NCBI RefSeq assembly: GCF_001590835.1
Contig: NZ_LTAQ01000001.1
Span: 332,357-396,356 of the forward strand
Length of the DNA: 64,000 bases
Direction of reading: 5' to 3'
Source of the DNA: Bacillus gaemokensis
GTDB taxonomy: Bacteria > Bacillota > Bacilli > Bacillales > Bacillaceae_G
Each line of letters opens with the position of its first letter. Position 1 is the first letter of the stretch. The notes beneath the pieces were generated by a model. The model was not told where the DNA came from, did not search any database, and was given only the letters and a program-made list of their open reading frames with translations. Positions 9,344 through 18,154 of this stretch are shown piece after piece. A program made the translations under genes and the position numbers.

Positions 9344-9833
9344 AATAAATATTCGTATTGAAAATGAAGTGGAAGTTGAGCAATTTTTACAAGGAGAAGG
9401 TGTTTTATATGAGAAGTGGGACATTTCCAAACTCCCTGCTCATTTAAAGGAAAATTACTCCTTAACTGATGAACATAAAGAAGAAATTTTAAATGCGTTT
9501 TCTAAAGAAATTACTGATGTTTCAGAACGCCGAGGTTATAAAGCACATGATGTTATTTCGCTTTCAAACGCAACACCTAACCTCGACGAGTTATTAATTA
9601 ACTTTAAACAAGAGCATCATCATACTGACGACGAAGTTCGTTTTATTGTCAGCGGACATGGTATTTTTGCCATTGAAGGTAAAGATGGGCACTTCTTTGA
9701 TGTCGAACTTGAGCCTGGTGATCTTATCTCTGTACCTGAAAATGCAAGACACTATTTCACTTTACAAGATAATCGTCAAGTTGTAGCCATCCGTATTTTT
9801 GTTACAACAGAAGGCTGGGTTCCTATTTACTAA
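9321..9833 (+). CDS. mtnD: Acireductone dioxygenase
   Basis: MtnD oxidises the acireductone from MtnX. Fe-bound enzyme gives formate and 2-oxo-4-methylthiobutyrate, the substrate of MtnE; Ni-bound enzyme gives an off-pathway product. The 170-residue cupin has the metal ligands in [14 protein letters not shown] and ENARHYF. It completes the pathway set K, A, B, W, X, D, E in this window. It is the last gene of the operon; the clear terminator lies at 9914-9956. Confidence 0.95.
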   Translation: MAQIRIHEINIRIENEVEVEQFLQGEGVLYEKWDISKLPAHLKENYSLTDEHKEEILNAFSKEITDVSERRGYKAHDVISLSNATPNLDELLINFKQEHHHTDDEVRFIVSGHGIFAIEGKDGHFFDVELEPGDLISVPENARHYFTLQDNRQVVAIRIFVTTEGWVPIY

Positions 9834-10164
9834 GGTAGTTAGCTGAATAAAAGGCCGTGGCCCCCCTTTTCCACCCTTTTATTCACTCTACATATATACA
9901 TCCTCCTATGGAACAGGCTTATTTCACAAAAGTGATATAAGCCTGCTTTTTATTTTCTCCTAACAGATAATATTCCGATTGTTCAAGGCTAACCATCAGT
10001 AAGAGATAATACTCCACTGCAACTTCCCTTTTTTATTTTTATCAAGTGTATTTATCAATAAATTTTGAACATTTTTTGAACTTTTTCTGAAAATTCTGTT
10101 TAAAATATGATATAATACAAATAATAGAAAATGAACAGAAAACTGCAAATAGAGGGGGATAAAC
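9834..10164. other. Gene-free stretch after mtnD
   Basis: No credible gene here. It holds the terminator at 9914-9956 and, at about 9975-10040, a degenerate stretch with AACCATCAGTAAGAG and ATACTCCACTG that resembles the short hairpin repeats seen elsewhere in the window. A TATAAT at about 10110-10115 may serve the next gene. Confidence 0.5.
9914..9956 (+). terminator. Terminator of mtnWXBD
   Basis: CAGGCTTAT and ATAAGCCTG pair, extended inward by TCAC/GTGA around AAAA, followed by CTTTTTATTTT. Confidence 0.9.
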
Positions 10165-10440
10165 ATGAATTTAATTATGGCACTCATACTGGGTATTACT
10201 TGTGGAGCTATTCCTGCCATTCTTGGGGCAATTATGGAGGAATTAGAAATCGGTATGTTAGGTTTTGTCGCATCTTCTGTAAGCGCTTTATTTTTTGGCT
10301 TATATGGTGCTATTCCTGTCGGAATTCTCTTTGCATTATATATATTACGCCACGCTAGAACAAAACAATTTAGTCGCAATCATATGGCCAAAATCATCCC
10401 ATTTCCAATTGAACGATCTCGTCGTGCTTCTAGCTTATAA
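10165..10440 (+). CDS. Small membrane protein of unknown function
   Basis: A 91-residue product with GAGGGGG correctly placed before the ATG. Two hydrophobic helices (about residues 1-23 and 29-62, the latter probably two short segments with GFVASSVSALFFGLYGAIPVG) are followed by a basic tail ending in SRRASSL. The alternate frame starting at 10131 has no such ribosome site and a poor composition. No family is recognised. Confidence 0.7.
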   Translation: MNLIMALILGITCGAIPAILGAIMEELEIGMLGFVASSVSALFFGLYGAIPVGILFALYILRHARTKQFSRNHMAKIIPFPIERSRRASSL

Positions 10441-10553
10441 TTCCATTACATTGTATTTCACATTTTTATATCCTCATACTACATCTACCTTAATACCGCC
10501 TACCTTTAGCAAAATTAGCTTCCCATTTTTTCGGCAAGTCTTTTACACAAAAT

Positions 10554-10584
10554 AAAAAAAGTCCTCTCACATGAGGACTTTTTA
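10554..10584. terminator. Bidirectional terminator
   Basis: AAAGTCCTC and GAGGACTTT flank TCACAT, with an A run on the left and T run on the right. It separates the convergent membrane-protein gene and the 111-residue gene. Confidence 0.85.
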
Positions 10585-10917
10585 TTTATTATCTTCCAAA
10601 AACTGAAATAGTTCCTGTAAATGAAGTGCATCTTCTCCATAGCTAACCGAAACATAGCATATCCCTTCAATTTCAGCATGCATATAGAGATCAATGCCTT
10701 CGCGATCATATTTTAACGCTAAATAAAATTCCATTTCTTCTAGCATTTTCTTTGATGTACGAATAACATAATGTCCCGTCTCATCCCGTCCATATTCAAA
10801 TGTCGGCTCAAAGTCATACTTTTGCTGAAATGCCGCTCGTTGCTTATCATTAATTGGCATACAAGTTGCTCGTTGAACAGCATCGATCATTCCATCAAAT
10901 TTTTCTAAATTCATCAT
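10582..10917 (-). CDS. Hypothetical protein (111 aa)
   Basis: No family is recognised. The product is soluble and acidic, with an N-terminal helix (NLEKFDGMIDAVQRAT), a central KYDFEPTFEYGRDETG stretch and alternating strands. It overlaps the stop of the dehydrogenase gene upstream by four bases (ATGA), so it is the last gene of the three-gene operon 12933-10582 and is probably translated with it. Codon use resembles its neighbours. Confidence 0.75.
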   Translation of the reverse strand: MMNLEKFDGMIDAVQRATCMPINDKQRAAFQQKYDFEPTFEYGRDETGHYVIRTSKKMLEEMEFYLALKYDREGIDLYMHAEIEGICYVSVSYGEDALHLQELFQFLEDNK

Positions 10918-11798
10918 TCTTTCCCCCTTATATACTTTTTATACAACACTTGTGTCCCGCTATCCTCTTCTCCGGCTTCTATTAACTCGTCATATAAATT
11001 CTTCGCTAAAGCTAATCCAGGTACAGGTAGTTTTAACTTTTCCGCTTCCTCTAACGCAATCTTCATATCTTTCATAAAATGTTTTACATAAAAGCCTGGT
11101 GCAAAGTCTTCTTTTAACATTCGCGGAGCTAAATTGCTTAATGACCAACTACCAGCAGCTCCAGTTGAAATACTCTGTAGTACGTTATCTGGGTTTAACC
11201 CTGCTTTCTTCGCATATGCTACCGCTTCACAAACACCTATCATATTAGATGCTATCGCAATTTGATTACACATTTTGGTATGTTGTCCACTTCCTGCTGG
11301 TCCTTGTAACTGAATATTCTCTCCAAGTTTCTCAAATAAAGGAATGCAAGCTTCATATACTTCTTGCTCTCCACCAATCATAATGGCAAGTCGCCCTTCT
11401 TTTGCTCCGATATCCCCGCCTGATACTGGAGCATCTAACGTATGTATTCCTTTTTCTCTTCCAACCTCATGTATACGTTTCGCTAGCGTCGGTGTAGAGG
11501 TTGTAAAGTCAATTGCAATTGTCCCCTCACTTGCATGTTCTAAAATTCCTTCTACTCCAAAATAAATTTCTTCTACATCATGCGGGTAACCTACCATCGT
11601 CATAACAACATCTACATTTTCCACCATTTTTTTTGGTGTATCACACCAATTTGCCCCTTCATTTAATAGAGAAGCCGCCTTTTCTTTCGTACGATTATAC
11701 ACATATACTGTATAGCCCCCTTTTAATAAGTGGTGTACCATACTTTTCCCCATAACACCTGTACCGATAAACCCAATTGATGAAATTTTATGCTTCAT
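10914..11798 (-). CDS. 3-hydroxyisobutyrate dehydrogenase family oxidoreductase (YkwC-like)
   Basis: This 294-residue beta-hydroxyacid dehydrogenase has the N-terminal GFIGTGVMGKSM dinucleotide-binding loop, the substrate motif DAPVSGGDIGAKEG and the catalytic lysine in GPAGSGQHTKMCNQ. Family members oxidise 3-hydroxyisobutyrate, tartronate semialdehyde or related acids with NAD(P). B. subtilis YkwC is the closest type. It lies four bases after the serine hydrolase stop and overlaps the next gene. The natural substrate cannot be read from sequence. Confidence 0.88.
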   Translation of the reverse strand: MKHKISSIGFIGTGVMGKSMVHHLLKGGYTVYVYNRTKEKAASLLNEGANWCDTPKKMVENVDVVMTMVGYPHDVEEIYFGVEGILEHASEGTIAIDFTTSTPTLAKRIHEVGREKGIHTLDAPVSGGDIGAKEGRLAIMIGGEQEVYEACIPLFEKLGENIQLQGPAGSGQHTKMCNQIAIASNMIGVCEAVAYAKKAGLNPDNVLQSISTGAAGSWSLSNLAPRMLKEDFAPGFYVKHFMKDMKIALEEAEKLKLPVPGLALAKNLYDELIEAGEEDSGTQVLYKKYIRGKE

Positions 11799-11802
11799 CT
11801 AC

Positions 11803-12933
11803 TCATCCCCTTTGCTCTAATAAATCACTTACCATCTTACGGAATTCTTTATTAAAGTCATTATCCATACTATTTTTCACATTTGAAAATAAAATAACAA
11901 ACGTGCCTTTATCTTTATTAAAATTATTAAATGTATTCCAGCCAGCAAGTACACCATGATTATGAAAATAATCAGGAGATATATAGAAACTAAATGCATA
12001 TTTCCGCCCTGCTGAAGGTGTAAACATCATATGTATACTTTGCGGCGAAAAAAGTTTTCCATTTATAATCGCTTCATCTAATTTTCTCATATCTCCAACA
12101 GTAGTATACATCTCGCCACAACCATATAACCATTCCATTCCTAATTTTGGTGCTAGGACAAGGACATTATCTTTCTTTTTATACCCTTTAGCAAGATGGT
12201 GTTCTCCTGGTACCGCATTCCCCATACCTGATTCATGCATTTTAGCTCTCGCAAATATATTTTCCTTTATATACTCTCCTAACGGCTTTTTAGATATGTT
12301 TTCTATAATATAAGCCAACACCATATAATTATAGTCAGTATATCTCCAGCCAGTTCCTGCTGGAAATTCTAAAGGCTGGCTTCCAATCCAATTTACTAAG
12401 TTTAAACGTCGTGCAGCATTCACTTTTCCTTTTCCACCCTCCGGTAAACCAGAAGTGTGAGTTAACAGATGGTATAGTGTAATATTTTTATCTGCTGGAA
12501 ATGAAGGAATATATTTATTCACATTGTCCTGAACATTTAAACTTCCCTGTTCTTGTAACTGCAAAATGGATGTTGCCACAACAGTTTTAGTAATTGAACC
12601 GATGCGATATTTTGTTTGGGGTGTATTTTCAATTTTGTTTTGAACGTCTGCATACCCATAACCCTTATTCAGCACAATATGATCCTTATCCGTAACAAGC
12701 ACAGTCCCATTAAACTCTTTGTCTTTTAAATATTGATCTAATTTTTGCGCTACACTCGCATAATCAATTAGCGGCTCTTCTGGTTCTTCCAATTTATTCT
12801 GTAATTCTGAGTCAACAGAAGGTGTCACCTTCGAAGTCAACACTTCTTGTTTTTCCGGCGTATAAAAAAAGTAATACACACTTCCACATGCTATAAAACA
12901 AATCAAAACCATAATAATTAATTTTTTTATCAT
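11803..12933 (-). CDS. Membrane-anchored beta-lactamase-family serine hydrolase
   Basis: The 376-residue protein has one N-terminal membrane anchor (about residues 4-26), a linker, then a class C beta-lactamase/DD-peptidase-like domain: the SxxK nucleophile in GSITKTVV, the YxN motif in TDYNYMV, and a third HxG-type box in HNHGVLAGW. Such proteins (PbpX type) are usually cell-wall peptidases or esterases outside the membrane rather than resistance enzymes. First gene of the operon with the dehydrogenase and the 111-residue gene. Confidence 0.85.
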   Translation of the reverse strand: MIKKLIIMVLICFIACGSVYYFFYTPEKQEVLTSKVTPSVDSELQNKLEEPEEPLIDYASVAQKLDQYLKDKEFNGTVLVTDKDHIVLNKGYGYADVQNKIENTPQTKYRIGSITKTVVATSILQLQEQGSLNVQDNVNKYIPSFPADKNITLYHLLTHTSGLPEGGKGKVNAARRLNLVNWIGSQPLEFPAGTGWRYTDYNYMVLAYIIENISKKPLGEYIKENIFARAKMHESGMGNAVPGEHHLAKGYKKKDNVLVLAPKLGMEWLYGCGEMYTTVGDMRKLDEAIINGKLFSPQSIHMMFTPSAGRKYAFSFYISPDYFHNHGVLAGWNTFNNFNKDKGTFVILFSNVKNSMDNDFNKEFRKMVSDLLEQRG

Positions 12934-12991
12934 TCAAAAACCTCCACGGTGACTTCGTTATAAATGTCCCCTCTTTCTATTATCAAGCAAC

Positions 12992-13020
12992 AAAAAAAAA
13001 TCGCAACACTTTGTTGCGAA
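12992..13020 (-). terminator. Terminator of the diguanylate cyclase gene
   Basis: TCGCAAC and GTTGCGA (13001-13019) pair; on the minus strand nine T residues follow. Confidence 0.88.
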
Positions 13021-13024
13021 AAAG

Positions 13025-14320
13025 TTACATTTTTTCTTTCCTATATATACGAACTTGGTTTTTCCCATTTTTTTTCGCCTCATATAAAGCAATATCAGCT
13101 CGCTGTACTAATTCATCTTTTGTAATTCTTTGTTCATATAATGCAACCCCGAAACTTGCGGTTAGCTTTGAAATTCCAGAGAACTGTTTTGTTTCAATAA
13201 AAAAACGTAGCGATTCTGCAACTTGAAAAACCTCTTTTTCCGTTGTATCTGTCACTAATATAATAAATTCCTCTCCACCCCAACGTGCAAAAATATGTTC
13301 AGGTGCAATTTTAGATTTTATAAGTTCCGCTAATTGAATTAATGCTAAATCACCAAAATCATGACCGTATGTGTCATTCACTTTTTTAAAATCATCTATA
13401 TCCAAAAGAATAAGTGCGATTGTTTGATCTATTCGCTGCTCCTTTTCCAATCTTTCATCTAAAATTTGTTGAAATTTCAAACGGTTATATACTTCAGTTA
13501 GAGAATCAATTGTGGCAAGCCGTTCTTGTTCTTGATATAGTTCATCTAATTCTGTAATATCTGTACACTTAACAATAAACCTAGATAAATCTTCTGGTAA
13601 AGGTGCCGCACGTAGTAAAAAAACAAATTCGTCTCCTTCATAATTGTACATTTTTATTTTTCTAGCTTGCGATAAAGAATCATCCAGCCAAGTTACATCA
13701 TGATTTGTCGCATAATATCCCTGTTTTTGAATAAAATGTTCCGCAAATACCATGTGATGTTCATGATATAAAAGTAAATTCTCATATCCAAAAAAACTCA
13801 AAAAGTTTGTATTACAGTCGACGATTTCATCATCCTCTACAATAAATAATAAATCATTTTGAAAATCAAACATCATTTGGAGAAGCTCTTGTTGCATACG
13901 TACTTGCTGTAATAATGATAATTGATAGAGGCACTTATTCACCTCTTCTAGCACAACTTGCGGAGTAACTGGGGGGATAATAATATTCCGTATTCCAATT
14001 TTGAGCATCTCTACAAACTTGGTTGTCACTGGCTGATCCCAAATAATAATAAAAGAGCTCTGTGAATTATATATGTGTTTTATATACTCTACTTGTTTAC
14101 GTTTTGACACATAAATAATTACAATTTGTGGTCGCACTTTTTCAAACAGTTTTTCACCTTCTTCAAAACTACTGGCTACAAACATACATTTTGGATGTAC
14201 ATTCGCAATCATATGCTGATGCTTACATCCTTCTTCTATATAAAGTACATTTACCTGAAGATCTTGTAATACATTTTGAAAAATCGTATTCTCTAATAAA
14301 AAATGCAATATGTTCACCAC
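13025..14320 (-). CDS. PAS-GGDEF diguanylate cyclase
   Basis: A 431-residue protein with three parts: an N-terminal receiver-like region (about 1-130) without an obvious phosphorylatable aspartate pocket, a PAS region (about 145-260) and a GGDEF domain (about 265-428). The catalytic motif is GGEEF at 348-352, with DIDDFKKVND metal ligands at 307-316, so c-di-GMP synthesis is expected. The RxxD inhibitory site normally before the motif is absent (APEH here). Start is uncertain: GTG with a weak ribosome site. No membrane segment is seen. Confidence 0.88.
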   Translation of the reverse strand: MVNILHFLLENTIFQNVLQDLQVNVLYIEEGCKHQHMIANVHPKCMFVASSFEEGEKLFEKVRPQIVIIYVSKRKQVEYIKHIYNSQSSFIIIWDQPVTTKFVEMLKIGIRNIIIPPVTPQVVLEEVNKCLYQLSLLQQVRMQQELLQMMFDFQNDLLFIVEDDEIVDCNTNFLSFFGYENLLLYHEHHMVFAEHFIQKQGYYATNHDVTWLDDSLSQARKIKMYNYEGDEFVFLLRAAPLPEDLSRFIVKCTDITELDELYQEQERLATIDSLTEVYNRLKFQQILDERLEKEQRIDQTIALILLDIDDFKKVNDTYGHDFGDLALIQLAELIKSKIAPEHIFARWGGEEFIILVTDTTEKEVFQVAESLRFFIETKQFSGISKLTASFGVALYEQRITKDELVQRADIALYEAKKNGKNQVRIYRKEKM

Positions 14321-14664
14321 TGGTCTTCACTCACTTCATATATCCTGTTCTACTGAATTCCTCACCATCTTGTTTATAAGGGATTTTCATCAAAAGAACC
14401 CGATTTGTGAGGGCTTCTATCAGCAGGAGTGAAGAACTCTCCCACTGACAGGAGCCTTACTTTCTCCATTCTTAATCTACGAATCATCTTTTTATTGTAT
14501 GACTACACGAATAATAGCGTTTGTACGAATGCCCTCATTTATTCTATTCTCAAAAACTTGACAATCAAAATAGAGATATTATATTCTTTTACAGTAAAAA
14601 CTTACAAAATGTAAGTAAGTGATTTATTATATTTTATATTTGACAGTAATTTGGAGGAAATATG
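14321..14664. other. Gene-free stretch with a hairpin repeat
   Basis: Between the divergent cyclase and nitroreductase genes. It contains the hairpin repeat at 14414-14451 and an AT-rich segment before the nitroreductase. No coding frame with a ribosome site was seen. Confidence 0.5.
14414..14451. repeat. Short dispersed hairpin repeat, copy 1
   Basis: CTATCAGCAGGAG, a seven-base loop, then CTCCCACTGACA can fold (CAGCAGGAG against CTCCCACTG). A diverged copy is at 15933-15971. These look like the short intergenic repeats of B. cereus group genomes. Confidence 0.5.
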
Positions 14665-15282
14665 ATGACAACAAAAGATTTTTTTAGCGTTTTATATGAG
14701 CGTACATCTACTCGTGCATTCAATCCAGAAAAAGAAATTTCAAACGAGGAACTACAGGAAATTTTAAAAGCAGCTGCCCAAGCACCGTCAGCTTGGAACT
14801 TACAACATTGGAAATTTCTTATTTTCCAAGGTGAAGATGTACAAAGTCGCTTACATCCTATTGCTTATAATCAACAACAAATTCTTGATGCTTCTGCAGT
14901 AGTCGCTATTCTAGGTGATTTAGAGGCATATAAAAACGTTTCACCTGTTTATGGTCCAATTGTTGAACAAGGATTTATGAAAGAGGAAGCGAAAGAACGT
15001 TTAGCACAAAATATTGAATCTGCATACAACCGTGAACAATATCCACGAGATGCAGCATTCTCTAATGCATCTTTAGCCGCAATGCAACTTATGCTTGCAG
15101 CAAAGGCAACTGGTTGGGATACTTGTGCGATTGGTGGATTTAACCCTCAAGCATTAATGGAAGAATTTAATGTTTCTTCTCGTTATGTACCAATTATGCT
15201 AATTACAATTGGTGAAGCTACACTAAAAGGCCATCCTGCGCCACGCATGACTGTAGAACAAGTAGCTGAATGGGCAAAATAA
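14665..15282 (+). CDS. Nitroreductase family protein
   Basis: A 205-residue FMN-dependent nitroreductase: the N-terminal RTSTRAFNPEKEIS FMN contact, APSAWNLQHWKF, and the glycine-rich GWDTCAIGGFNP near the C terminus. Family members reduce nitro compounds, quinones or flavin with NAD(P)H; B. subtilis YodC/YdfN are similar. Two adjacent ATGs exist (14662, 14665). The second is seven bases from GGAGG and is preferred; the other would add one methionine. Monocistronic, followed by the terminator at 15380-15408. Confidence 0.88.
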   Translation: MTTKDFFSVLYERTSTRAFNPEKEISNEELQEILKAAAQAPSAWNLQHWKFLIFQGEDVQSRLHPIAYNQQQILDASAVVAILGDLEAYKNVSPVYGPIVEQGFMKEEAKERLAQNIESAYNREQYPRDAAFSNASLAAMQLMLAAKATGWDTCAIGGFNPQALMEEFNVSSRYVPIMLITIGEATLKGHPAPRMTVEQVAEWAK

Positions 15283-15600
15283 GATAACATGAACCTTTAG
15301 TCAGTCTAGAAAATTGCCTATCTGCTTTTCTTTCACTAAGTTTTGAAGTGAAACAATTACTGACTATGAATAACAAATTAAAACGAAGGCCAGTGTCCTT
15401 CGTTTTTTCATGTCATCTTCTTGTAATATTCCTATATAAAAATCGACATAACATTGTAATCCCAACTTTGATATCCTCTTATCCACATCTTAAGATGACA
15501 TATTATGTCGAACTTTGTTCCACATTTGAAATATAGGGGTGTTTTTTTGTTACAATTATGATACAATAGTGACAAATAGATAACAAGAGAGGGATTTTCA
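15283..15600. other. Gene-free stretch with inverted repeats
   Basis: Contains inverted arms TAGTCAGT (15299-15306) and ACTGACTA (15359-15366) enclosing a TTTCACT/AGTGAAA hairpin, the terminator, and a second arrangement: TCGACATAA (15443-15451) with TTATGTCGA (15503-15511) enclosing the palindrome CATCTTAAGATG (15486-15497). No gene seen. Confidence 0.55.
15380..15408 (+). terminator. Terminator
   Basis: AAAACGAAGG and CCTTCGTTTT pair around a seven-base loop, followed by T residues. Confidence 0.85.
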
Positions 15601-15819
15601 TTGAATTCATATGGAAGCTTTATTGCATTTTTAAGCTACGCCGTAACTGTACTGCTTCTATACTTTATTGGTGATGCCACAAATATTGCAATACTACAAT
15701 TTTCAAAAGAAAAAGCATTCCAAGTAGAAGACGGATTACATACCTCACGACCTATCGCACCATTACTTTTAGCTCTTCCAGTGTATATAATCGTTTTATA
15801 TAAAAATAAAAAAGCGTAA
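15601..15819 (+). CDS. Small membrane protein, TTG start
   Basis: A 72-residue product with two hydrophobic segments (about residues 6-25 and 51-66) joined by a polar loop (FSKEKAFQVEDGLHTSRP) and ending in KNKKA. The start is a TTG with AGAGAGGGA upstream. No family is recognised. It is flanked upstream by long inverted repeats and downstream by a weak hairpin at 15817-15855. Confidence 0.6.
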   Translation: MNSYGSFIAFLSYAVTVLLLYFIGDATNIAILQFSKEKAFQVEDGLHTSRPIAPLLLALPVYIIVLYKNKKA

Positions 15820-15855
15820 AGGCTACCTTTTTATAAATGAAGGTGGTCTTTTCTA
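15817..15855 (+). terminator. Weak terminator-like hairpin
   Basis: AAGGCTACCTT can pair with AAGGTGGTCTT through GU pairs, followed by TTCTATTTTC. It follows the small membrane gene directly. Confidence 0.45.
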
Positions 15856-15932
15856 TTTTCTCCTTCATACAAAATCCCAAAAAATCTACAGTATATCTGG
15901 CGAACAACCTCCCATAAAGCTATGATTCCTGA

Positions 15933-15971
15933 AAGCTAATTATCAATAGGAGATACAGGTCACCTACTGAC
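15933..15971. repeat. Short dispersed hairpin repeat, copy 2
   Basis: TTATCAATAGGAG ... CACCTACTGACA matches copy 1 at 14414-14451 in arm order and spacing, with several substitutions that partly preserve pairing. Confidence 0.45.
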
Positions 15972-16082
15972 AAATCAAAACTTTATTTAGCCCTCACCAA
16001 CCAGACTTTTACAGATAATAAAACCCCTACCTAATTTCTTAACGGGTTCGGATTTGAAGTACAAAATTATAAATAACCATTT

Positions 16083-16110
16083 AAAAAGAGGTGCAATTAG
16101 CACCTCTTTT
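16083..16110. terminator. Terminator
   Basis: AAAAGAGGTGC and GCACCTCTTTT pair around AATTA. It lies 65 bases beyond the stop of the minus-strand hydrolase, which it probably ends. Confidence 0.75.
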
Positions 16111-16174
16111 GCATTTATTTTAGCAATTAAATTAACACCTAAATTGGTGAACTTTTGATAATATCAGTTTATCA

Positions 16175-16819
16175 CTAATTTGTCCTAACGGTTTCTTGGA
16201 GTTTTTCCAGTACCCTTGATAAAGCTAAAATTGAATTTGTTGTTTCGAATTCTCCAATATCCAAGGAATGGTTTGCATTTTGGATAACCTCTATTTTAAA
16301 ATTTGATTTACTTAATTGCTCGATTTGATTTGAATTGAAATGAGGGTCTTTGTCTCCAATAACTAAAAACCCTTGATGTTCACTATCCAAGATTGAATCA
16401 AAAATCGAATCAAACTTTATCAGAGGGGTGAGTAAAATCATTTTTGACTTTAAAAAGTCATCTCTTTTCATTAGGTCATTAGCGATTGGTATAGTTCCGA
16501 GTGATTTACCTAAAAAAATCGTTTCATTGTATTGACCATTTTTAAGAACATCCAATATGACTGGATTTACATCATCCATCATTGTTTTTGATATTTCTTC
16601 AAGAGATTTTTTAAATACATGTTCATCATAGTTGTAATGGATATGAACAATATCAATTTTATTTTGAAGCATTGTCATAGTTGCATAATAAAATAGGGGT
16701 TTATCGTAATTGTAACCTGAACCTGAAAACATAAAGCAAATCGTCTTGGAACCCATTTCTATATGTGTATAACTAATCGCTTTGTCGTTTGTTTGTATCT
16801 CCTTTTTATTTCCTTTCAT
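16175..16819 (-). CDS. Alpha/beta hydrolase-like protein
   Basis: About 214 residues. The nucleophile elbow is GKSLG (Ser about 106), an acid candidate lies in VIGDKDPHF and the histidine in QNANHSLDIG, in the order of an alpha/beta hydrolase. The oxyanion strand is FMFSGSGYNYDKP. No signal peptide, so cytosolic. Substrate unknown. The second ATG (16819) is six bases from GGAGGGG; the first (16822) is too close. It lies between repeat remains and a decayed transposase, so recent gain is possible. Confidence 0.75.
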   Translation of the reverse strand: MKGNKKEIQTNDKAISYTHIEMGSKTICFMFSGSGYNYDKPLFYYATMTMLQNKIDIVHIHYNYDEHVFKKSLEEISKTMMDDVNPVILDVLKNGQYNETIFLGKSLGTIPIANDLMKRDDFLKSKMILLTPLIKFDSIFDSILDSEHQGFLVIGDKDPHFNSNQIEQLSKSNFKIEVIQNANHSLDIGEFETTNSILALSRVLEKLQETVRTN

Positions 16820-16879
16820 CATTTTCCCCTCCGAAACTTTTATAACATTATAACATAAATTACCAATTTTTTTATATCC

Positions 16880-17915
16880 TTTATGTCAAAAACCTTTTTA
16901 ACGATACCTAACCGCTATGCAGGAGTACCAATGACTTCTTGCTTTCCTTCCTTTGTCTTATATACCAAACAGAAATTGTAATAAGTCTGAAGGATGGTCA
17001 AAGTCACTCAAGCATATTTAGGATTGAAATTAGAATAAATATAGCTTTTTCCATCACCACAAGCCGTTGTCAGCGGTCTTTCTAAAATGGATAACCTTCT
17101 CCTAATATGTTGAATGAAAGTGTTCGTGGCATTATCATTCACATTTACAATGAGTGATGCAATATCCTTCGGTTCGAGAAAAGATACATCTGTTGTGCAA
17201 TCCACTGACCGAAATCCTCTATCTAGAGTAGCTAAAGGATGTTCGATTCGATTATCCGCATATTCGTTATGAGAACTTGTCCCATTTGATACGACTTTAT
17301 GGAATTTGTGAGTTTCAAATAATTCTTTAAGATACAGATTTGCTAATTTGCGTAAAGAGGTAGTTCCAATATCTCTTACTGAACCCTATTCCAATAAATT
17401 CGCTTTTACCTCTTGAAACTCCTCATAGGCTCTTTTTCGGGGTTTTGTTTTGTCCGTTTGACATAAAAATGGTGCCCATCTGTACGGCGAACTTTTTGCG
17501 AGAAAACACGGTGGATGGAGTTGATTAGTGATTTATCATCATCAGCTACAAAACGCCATTCAGAAGCCTTTACGAGTTGTTTAATAAACCAAAAGTGGGA
17601 AATAGTGGTGTAAGCAACCTGAACGTGGAGTCCATCAATGTACTTTTCCCTACGTTCCATTTTAAGCAGTTCTCGATGGTATTCGGATTGCGTTTGTGTA
17701 TCATTTTTTGATGGCGGTTGCGGATAATGAGAATACCCATCAAATTGAGCGTGTTTCTTAGCGAATTCGCTTAAATGGTCTTCTTTTAACAATACTGTAT
17801 CAAGGACGATGTCATTTAGGGCAATTTCCCAATCATATGCTACATCGTATCGAAATACATACCTTGATAAAACATCAGCAGAAATGACCACACTTGTAGG
17901 CAGTTTATCTCCCAC
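16880..17915 (-). pseudogene. Decayed transposase-like gene
   Basis: Fragments read on the minus strand as one broken protein. An N-terminally truncated piece (17915-17406, GDKLPTSVVISADVLSRYVF onward) is followed by an in-frame TAG, then about 17390-17008 (SSHNEYADNRIEHPLATLDR ... KSYIYSNFNPKYA), a TGA, and a tail near 17000-16910 (LTILQTYYNFC, GTPAQRLGI) in shifted frames. The RRRL...NPKYA...YYNFC...TPAQRLG order resembles insertion-element transposases, but I cannot name the IS family. Its 5' end abuts a truncated bcr1 repeat. No intact copy of inverted ends was found. Confidence 0.6.
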
Positions 17916-17980
17916 CTAACTTCTTTGCTTCCGCCGAATTTTGAGGTGAGAGTATTACTGCCCACAAATAGCGGAATAAA
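17897..17980 (-). repeat. Truncated bcr1-type repeat
   Basis: Read on minus from 17980: TTTATTCCGCTATTTGTGGG, then CAGTAATACTCTCACC, and AAAGAAGTTAGGTGGGAGAT. This aligns with the first 80 or so bases of the complete copy at 38242-38385. The distal half is replaced by the transposase-like sequence. Confidence 0.65.
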
Positions 17981-18102
17981 AGTTTTACTTTCTCTCTTAC
18001 TTATGGTGTTTGCCCTATCCATATAGCATAAGGTAACAAACACCTACCTAGTCATTTAAAATAAGAAAATATCCCAGTAAAAATTCCACGCTCTGTCCAA
18101 TC

Positions 18103-18128
18103 ACTCCATGTGTAACTTACATACATTA
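18103..18128 (+). promoter_or_regulatory. Sigma-K-like promoter
   Basis: AC at 18103-18104 and CATACATTA at 18120-18128, matching the -10 form CATANNNTA, 15 bases apart. It lies 27 bases upstream of the start of the next gene. Confidence 0.55.
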
Positions 18129-18154
18129 TAAGTGTGAAGGGGGTGATGAGAATT

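Larger units (their letters stand above)
15840..16174. other. Gene-free stretch with repeat remains
   Basis: Includes the second hairpin repeat (15933-15971) and the terminator at 16083-16110. The rest shows no coding frame and looks like old repeat or mobile sequence. Confidence 0.45.

Noticed and set aside
9996-10379. 127-residue minus-strand frame
   Set aside because: It lies opposite the small membrane gene, has no ribosome site and a composition of antisense frames.
17840-18043. 67-residue frame on minus
   Set aside because: It reads through the bcr1 repeat into the transposase fragment in a different frame; there is no ribosome site and no recognisable protein.
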